64,000 bases of DNA from Methylobacterium sp. AMS5 (lineage in GTDB: Bacteria > Pseudomonadota > Alphaproteobacteria > Rhizobiales > Beijerinckiaceae), in the NCBI RefSeq assembly GCF_001542815.1, contig NZ_CP006992.1, positions 4,717,501 through 4,781,500 of the forward strand, in the 5' to 3' direction. Shown piece by piece: positions 53,817-61,200 of this stretch (position 1 is the stretch's first letter; each line of letters opens with the position of its first letter). The notes under the pieces are model-generated. The model did not search any database. It worked only from the letters and a program-made list of their open reading frames with translations, and was not told the DNA's origin. Both the position numbers and the translations under genes were made by a program.

Positions 53817-54431
53817 TCAAATTTTCTCCTTGCCGAGGGCATCCAGCGCCGGGCCGAGCCCGCGCATCGAGAGCGACACCGCCACCTCCCGCCCGTCCGC
53901 ATCCTTGAACGCGATCCGGCCCGCGTCCTCGGCCTTGCGCCAGGCGCTCAGCACCGCGTCCGTTGCCGCTGTGTCCGCCACGCACGCGCCGGGTATGCAG
54001 CGCCGCCACGCCAGATCCAGGCCGTTCTTCGCATCCTTCACCTCCGTCACCCGCACGCTCGACGGGAAGCTCACGTTGGCCGGCAGCAGCACCGTCATGC
54101 GCAGGCCCTCCTGCCCGGGCAGGCGGCCGAGGGCGATCTGCGCCACCGGCGCCGTCTGGCCCTGCGCCTGGATCGTCTGCGATACTTCGCAGACGCGCCC
54201 TGCGGTCTCCCCGCCCAGCCGCTGACAGCGCAGCACCCAATCGCCATAGGTGGCCGTCGTCGACCCAGGCTCGGACGGGACCGCCGGCGCCGCCTCCGCG
54301 GCGGACGGCTTCGCACGCGAGGATTGGGCGTGCACCGGCATGGGCACCATCACGACGAGGCCAGCGAGCAGGCTCGAGGTGGCCAAGGCGGGGCGCATGG
54401 CGGACGAGAGAGGCCGGAGGGAAAGGGGCAT
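53817..54431 (-). CDS. Invasion-associated locus B (IalB) family protein
   Basis: The 204-residue protein has a signal peptide (ALATSSLLAGLVVMVPMPVHAQ), a Pro/Ala linker, and the IalB domain: TYGDWVLRCQRL, GRVCEVSQTIQAQGQTAPVAQIALG, GLDLAWRRCIPGACVAD. The four conserved Cys pair up as in the family. IalB-like proteins are periplasmic or outer-membrane-associated, and their role outside Bartonella is unclear. ATG 54431 overlaps the SapC stop by one base (TGATG), so it is translated together with the upstream gene. Confidence 0.88.
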   Translation of the reverse strand: MPLSLRPLSSAMRPALATSSLLAGLVVMVPMPVHAQSSRAKPSAAEAAPAVPSEPGSTTATYGDWVLRCQRLGGETAGRVCEVSQTIQAQGQTAPVAQIALGRLPGQEGLRMTVLLPANVSFPSSVRVTEVKDAKNGLDLAWRRCIPGACVADTAATDAVLSAWRKAEDAGRIAFKDADGREVAVSLSMRGLGPALDALGKEKI

Positions 54432-55216
54432 CAGGCGGCACCGTGCATGACAGCGGCGGATGCCGCGGAGGAAGGGACGGCGGAGACGAGGAAGTCGGCC
54501 ACGGCCTGCAGGCTGACGAGGTGGGCGTAGATCATCCCCAACCAGCCCTCTCTTCGGAGCCGGGCAAAGGCGTCATCCGGCAGAGCAGCCAGGGCAGCCT
54601 CCTCGACGCCGAGCGCGCCGTGCAGGGTGTGGCTCTGGCCGGTGAGGGGATGCTGGACCTGGATGGTCAGGGCGCGCAGCAGCTTGAGATCCTGCAGCAA
54701 GCGCCCGAAGGCGGCGGTACGCCGGGCAGCCTCGGCATACTCGGCGACGAGGCGGATCCGCTCCTGCAGCAGGGGCGACTCCTGGCCGTCCTCGGTGAAC
54801 AGCGGCAGGCTGGTGGGGCTCGCCTCCGGCGGTTCGGCGGCAGGCTCGGTGCGAAGGAGATCGGTCTCAGCGTCGATGCAGACGAGGGGGGCGCTCCCCT
54901 CGCTCTCACCCAGAATGAAGGGATAGCGGCGCAGGTAGGCGGGCAGGTAGCGGCCCGTCCAACTGCCGGCCTCGTCGATGAGGGCGCAGTGTCCCGGTGC
55001 AGCGCCAACGAGGAAGACGGGCACGGGGCCGAGGCTCTCGGGCAGAAAAACGACGGGCAGGTGCCGGCAAGCGGCGCCGATCTCCTCGGCGAGGGCCGGG
55101 ACGATGTGGCTGGAGCGCGCGAAGGCGAAGCGCTGCGGCTGGGCGAGGTAGCCGGCGCGGTGGGCGTCTCGGTCGAGGGGGACGACCGAGCGGTAGAACA
55201 GCGGCAGGGAGGTCAT
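54431..55216 (-). CDS. SapC family protein
   Basis: The 261-residue protein matches SapC, a family named from a surface-layer gene cluster: PLFYRSVVPLDRDAHRAGYL, FAFARSSHIVPALAEEIGAA, LPVVFLPESLGPVPVFLVGA, WTGRYLPAYLRRYPFILGES, and a late SLPLFTEDGQES block. No signal peptide is seen. Its biochemical role is unknown. SapC genes often stand next to large secreted adhesins, as here: the adhesin stop lies 48 bp upstream and the IalB gene overlaps downstream, making one minus-strand operon. Confidence 0.85.
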   Translation of the reverse strand: MTSLPLFYRSVVPLDRDAHRAGYLAQPQRFAFARSSHIVPALAEEIGAACRHLPVVFLPESLGPVPVFLVGAAPGHCALIDEAGSWTGRYLPAYLRRYPFILGESEGSAPLVCIDAETDLLRTEPAAEPPEASPTSLPLFTEDGQESPLLQERIRLVAEYAEAARRTAAFGRLLQDLKLLRALTIQVQHPLTGQSHTLHGALGVEEAALAALPDDAFARLRREGWLGMIYAHLVSLQAVADFLVSAVPSSAASAAVMHGAA

Positions 55217-55264
55217 GGGGCTTTCGCGGTGTCTTGTCCGGAGGGGCCGGGCGCAGCGCGCCCG

Positions 55265-58200
55265 TCAGGGAGCAGCCGCGCTGGCCTGGGGCCGGATCTT
55301 TGATCCGGGTTGCGCAGCGGGTTGTGTCGGGGGCGGAACGACGAAGCATCCGCCGGCGAGGCAGACGACGGTCTTGTCGAACCGGGGATCGGTGATGATT
55401 TGCGACGAGGTCTGGAGCAGACCGGACGCCGGAGCGAACCATGATGCGGCCGGCGTCTGCGTGACGGTGGAAACGCGTTGGACGGTGCTGGCCAAGGTTG
55501 TTGCGGCTTGGGCGATCATCGTTCGAGACAAGCTTGCAGGGCTCGGCGTGATTGTAAGGTCGGCTCCGCGATAGGTGAGGCTGTAGTTTGCCGTCGCCGT
55601 CAGCGAGCCCTGGTTGATGATGTATTGTCCCGGGGCGCTATTGGCGTCCGCCTTGGTAGCGAGGGCACCGGAGAGGCTGTCGCCGTTGACGAGGCCACGT
55701 CCGCCGACCCGGTACGTCAGGCTGGGATTGGCCTCACCGTAGACGCGGCTCTGCGCACCGGCCGCAACCGTGATCGAGCGTGGCGTCACCATCAGGTCGG
55801 CGCCCTGATAGGTCACCGCGTAGTTGGCGGAGGCTGCCAGCGTGCCCTGGCCGATCGCGTAGGAGCCGACACCGCTCGTCGCATCGGCCGCCGTGGCGAG
55901 TTCGCCGGTCAAGGCGTCGCCGTTGACCAGTCCGCGCCCACCGACCCGGTAGGTCAAGCTCGGGTTCGCGTCGCCGTAGACGCGGCTCTGCGCCTCCGCC
56001 GTGAGGGTGAGCGATCGCGCCGTGATCGCCAAGTCCGCCCCGACATAGCTTACTGCGTAGTTGGCCGAGGCGGCCAGGCTGCCCTGGCCGATGCCGTAGC
56101 TGCCGACGTTGCTGCGCGCGTCGGCCACCGTGGTGAGCCCGCCGGTCAGGGCGTCGCCGTTGACCAGCCCGCGCCCACTGACCCGGTATGTCAGGCTCGG
56201 GTTCGCGTCGCCGTAGAGGCGGGACTGCGCGTTGGCCGTGAGGGTCAGCGGCCGGGCAGTGATCGCCAAGTCCGCCCCGACATAGCTTACCGCGTAGTTG
56301 GCCGAGGCGGCCAGGCTGCCCTGGCCGATGCCGTAGCTGCCGACGTTGCTGCGCGCGTCGGCCACCGTGGTGAGCCCGCCGGTCAGGGCGTCGCCGTTGA
56401 CCAGCCCGCGCCCACTGACCCGGTATGTCAGGCTCGGGTTCGCGTCGCCGTAGAGGCGGGACTGCGCGTTGGCCGTGAGGGTCAGCGGCCGGGCAGTGAT
56501 CGCCAAGTCCGTCCCGACATAGCTCACCGCGTAGTTCGCCGAGGCGGCCAGGCTGCCCTGGCCGATCGCGTAAGCGCCGACGTTGCTGCGCGCATCGGCC
56601 GTGGTGGCAAGTTCGCCGGTCAGGGCGTCGCCGTTGACCAGCCCGCGGCCGCCGACCTGGTAGGTCAGGCTCGGGTTGGCCTCGCCGTAGACGCGCGACT
56701 GCGCGTCGGCCGTGAGGGTCAGCGGCCGAGCTGTGATCGCCAAGTCCGCCCCGACATAACTCACCGCGTAGTTGGCCGAGGCGGCCAGGCTGCCCTGGCC
56801 GATGCCGTAGGTGCCCACGTTGCTGCGCGCATCGGCCGTGGTGGCGAGTTCGCCGGTCAGTGCGTCGCCGTTGACCAGCCCGCGGCCGCCGACTTGGTAG
56901 GTCAGGCTCGGATTGGCGTCGCCGTAGAGGCGGGACTGTGCGTCGGCCGTGAGGATCAGCGGGCGCTGACCGATCGTGAGGTTGGCGCCCTGGAAGGTCA
57001 AGGCATAGTTCGGGTTGGCGGCTGCGGTGAGCGAGCCTTCGGTGATGGCGTAGCGGCCGACGTCCGAGGTGGCCGTGGCCGCCGTGGCGAGGGTGCCCGA
57101 TAGGGCCGCGCCTGCGCCCAGCGAGGTCGTGGTGTAGGTCAGGCTCGGGTTGGCCTCGCCGTACACGCGGCTCTGGCCTGTGGCCGTGACCGTCACCGGT
57201 CGCTGGTCGATCGTGAGGTCGGCCCCCTGATAGGTGACGGCGTAGTTGGCCGAGGCGGCCAGGCTGCCCTGGCCGATGCCGTAGCTGCCGACGTTGCTGC
57301 GCGCGTCGGCGGCGGTGGCGAGTTCGCCGGTCAAGGCGTCGCCGTTGACCAGCCCGCGCCCGCCGACCCGGTAGGTCAGGCTCGGATTGGCATCACCGTA
57401 GACGCGCGACTGTGCGTTGGCCGTGAGGGTCAGCGGCCGGGCGGTGACTGCCAGATCCGCCCCGACGTAGCTCACCGCGTAGTTGGCCGAGGCGGCCAGG
57501 CTGCCCTGGCCGATGCCGTAGGTGCCCACGTTGCTGCGCGCATCGGCCGTGGTGGCGAGTTCGCCGGTCAGGGCGTCGCCGTTGACCAGTCCGAGGCCGC
57601 CGACTTGGTAGGTCAGGCTCGGGTTGCCATCGCCGTAGAGGCGGCTCTTAGCCTCCGCCGTGAGGATCAGCGGCCGGGCGGTGACTGCCAGATCCGCCCC
57701 GACATAGCTCACCGCGTAGTTGGCCGAGGCGGCCAGGCTGCCCTGGCCGATGCCGTAGGTGCCCACGTTGCTGCGCGCATCGGCCGTGGTGGCGAGTTCG
57801 CCGGTCAGGGCGTCGCCGTTGACCAGCCCGCGCCCGCCGACCTGGTAGGTCAGGCTCGGGTTGGCCTCGCCGTAGAGGCGGCTCTTAGCCTCCGCCGTGA
57901 GGATCAGCGGGCGCTGACCGATCGTGAGGTTGGCGCCCTGGAAGGTCAAGGCATAGTTCGGGTTGGCGGCTGCGGTGAGCGAGCCTTCGGTGATCGCATA
58001 GCTGCCGACGTCCGAGGTGGCCGTGGCCGCCGTGGCGAGGGTGCCCGACAGGGCCGCGCCTGCGCCTAGCGAGGTCGTGGTGTAGGTCAGGCTCGGGTTG
58101 GCCTCGCCGTAGAGGCGCGACTGTCCATTCGCCGTGACCGTCACCGGTCGCTGGTCGATCGTGAGGTCGGCCCCCTGATAGGTGACGGTGTAGTTGGCCG

Positions 58201-61200
58201 AGGCGGCCAGGCTGCCCTGGCCGATCGCGTAAGCGCCGATGTTGCTGCGCGCATCGGCCGTGGTGGCAAGTTCGCCGGTCAGGGCGTCGCCGTTGACCAG
58301 CCCGCGGCCGCCGACCTGGTAGGTCAGGCTCGGGTTGGCCTCGCCGTAGACGCGCGACTGCGCGTCGGCCGTGAGGGTCAGCGGCCGAGCTGTGATCGCC
58401 AAGTCCGCCCCGACATAACTCACCGCGTAGTTGGCCGAGGCGGCCAGGCTGCCCTGGCCGATGCCGTAGGTGCCGACGTTGCTGCGCGCGTCGGCCACCG
58501 TGGTGAGCGCACCGGTCAAGGCGTCGCCGTTGACCAGCCCGCGGCCGCCGACTTGGTAGGTCAGGCTCGGGTTGGCCTCACCGTAGAGGCGGGACTGCGC
58601 CTCCGCCGTCAGGGTCAGCGGGCGCTGACCGATCGTGAGGTTGGCGCCCTGGAAGGTCAAGGCATAGTTCGGGTTGGCGGCTGCGGTGAGCGAGCCTTCG
58701 GTGATGGCGTAGCGGCCGACGTCCGAGGTGGCCGTGGCCGCCGTGGCGAGGGTGCCCGATAGGGCCGCGCCTGCGCCTAGCGAGGTCGTGGTGTAGGTCA
58801 GGCTCGGGTTGGCCTCGCCGTAGAGGCGGCTCTGGCCTGTGGCCGTGACCGTCACCGATCGCTGGTCGATCGTGAGGTCGGCCCCCTGATAGGTGACGGC
58901 GTAGTTGGCCGAGGCGGCCAGGCTGCCCTGGCCGATGCCGTAGCTGCCGACGTTGCTGCGCGCGTCGGCGGCGGTGGCGAGTTCGCCGGTCAGTGCGTCG
59001 CCGTTGACCAGCCCGCGGCCGCCGACTTGGTAGGTCAGGCTCGGATTGGCATCGCCGTAGAGGCGGGACTGTGCGTCGGCCGTGAGGATCAGCGGGCGCT
59101 GACCGATCGTGAGGTTGGCGCCCTGGAAGGTCAAGGCATAGTTCGGGTTGGCGGCTGCGGTGAGCGAGCCTTCGGTGATGGCGTAGCGGCCGACGTCCGA
59201 GGTGGCCGTGGCCGCCGTGGCGAGGGTGCCCGATAGGGCCGCGCCTGCGCCCAGCGAGGTCGTGGTGTAGGTCAGGCTCGGGTTGGCCTCGCCGTACACG
59301 CGGCTCTGGCCTGTGGCCGTGACCGTCACCGGTCGCTGGTCGATCGTGAGGTTGGCGCCTTGGTAGGTCACGGCATAGTTGGCCGAGGCGGCCAGGCTGC
59401 CCTGGCCGATGCCGTAGCTGCCGACGTTGCTGCGCGCGTCGGCCACCGTGGTGAGCCCGCCGGTCAGGGCGTCGCCGTTGACCAGCCCGCGCCCGCCGAC
59501 CCGGTAGGTCAGGCTCGGATTGGCATCACCGTAGACGCGCGACTGTGCGTTGGCCGTGAGGGTCAGCGGCCGGGCGGTGACTGCCAGATCCGCCCCGACG
59601 TAGCTCACCGCGTAGTTGGCCGAGGCGGCCAGGCTGCCCTGGCCGATGCCGTAGGTGCCCACGTTGCTGCGCGCATCGGCCGTGGTGGCGAGTTCGCCGG
59701 TCAGGGCGTCGCCGTTGACCAGTCCGAGGCCGCCGACTTGGTAGGTCAGGCTCGGGTTGCCATCGCCGTAGAGGCGGCTCTTAGCCTCCGCCGTGAGGAT
59801 CAGCGGCCGGGCGGTGACTGCCAGATCCGCCCCGACATAGCTCACCGCGTAGTTGGCCGAGGCGGCCAGGCTGCCCTGGCCGATGCCGTAGGTGCCCACG
59901 TTGCTGCGCGCATCGGCCGTGGTGGCGAGTTCGCCGGTCAGTGCGTCGCCGTTGACCAGCCCGCGCCCGCCGACCTGGTAGGTCAGGCTCGGATTGGCTT
60001 CGCCGTAGAGGCGGGACTGCACGTCTGCCGTCAGGATCAGCGGCCGGGCGGTGACCACCAGATCGGCTCCGACATAGCTCACAGCGTAGTTGCCGCTGGC
60101 GGCCAGGCTGCCCTGGCCGATGGCGTAGGTCCCGACCGCGCTACGAGCATCGGCCGTGGCAAGGACGCCCGAAAGCACGTCGCCGTTGACCAACCCGCGG
60201 CCGCCGACTTGGTAGGTCAGGGCCGGGTTGGCATCGCCGTAGACGCGGCTCTGCGCCTCCGCCGTGAGAGTCATCGGCCGAGCCGTGACCATCAGGTCCG
60301 CCCCGACGTAGCGCACGGCATAGTTCGAAGAGGCTGCCAGTGTTCCCTGGCCGATGGCGTAGGTGCCGACCGCACTGCGTGCGTCGGCCGTGGTGGTCAG
60401 GCCTCCCGTGAGGCTGTCACCGTTGACGAGCCCACGTCCGCCAACCTGGTAGGTCAGGCTCGGGTTGGCATCGCCGTAGACGCGGCTCTGCGCCTCCGCC
60501 GTGAGAGTCATCGGCCGAGCCGTGACCGTCAGGTCCGCCCCGACGTAGCTCACGGCATAGTTCGAAGTGGCTGCCAGCGTTCCCTGACCGATAGCGTAGG
60601 CTCCGATCGTGCTGCGCGCATCAGCTGTCGTGACGAGCTCTCCCGTCAGGGCGTCGCCGCTGACGAGCCCGCGTCCGCCGACTTGGTAGGTCAGCGCCGG
60701 GTTGGCATCGCCGTACACGCGGTTCTGGCCTGTGGCCGTGACGGTCACCGATCGCGGGCTGACCGTGAGATCGGCCCCGGCATAGGTGACGGCATAGTTC
60801 GAGTTGGCGGCTGCGGTGAGCGAGCCCTGGGTGATGGCGTAGCTGCCCACGCCCGAAGTGGTGGTGGCCGTGGTGACCAATGTGCCCGACAGGGCCGCGC
60901 CTGCGCCCAGCGAGGTTGTCGTGTAGGTCAGGCTGGGGTTGGCATCGCCGTACACACGGTTCTGGCCTGTGGCCGTGACCGTCACCGGTCGCTGGCTGAC
61001 CGTGAGGTTGGCGCCCTGGAAGGTCAGAGCATAGTTCGGGTTGGCGGCTGCGGTGAGCGAGCCCTGGGTGATGGCGTAGCTGCCGACGTCCGAGGTGGCC
61101 GTGGCCGCCGTGGCGAGGGTGCCTGACAGGGCCGCGCCTGCGCCCAGCGAGGTCGTGGTGTAGGTCAGGCTCGGGTTGGCGTCGCCGTACACGCGGCTCT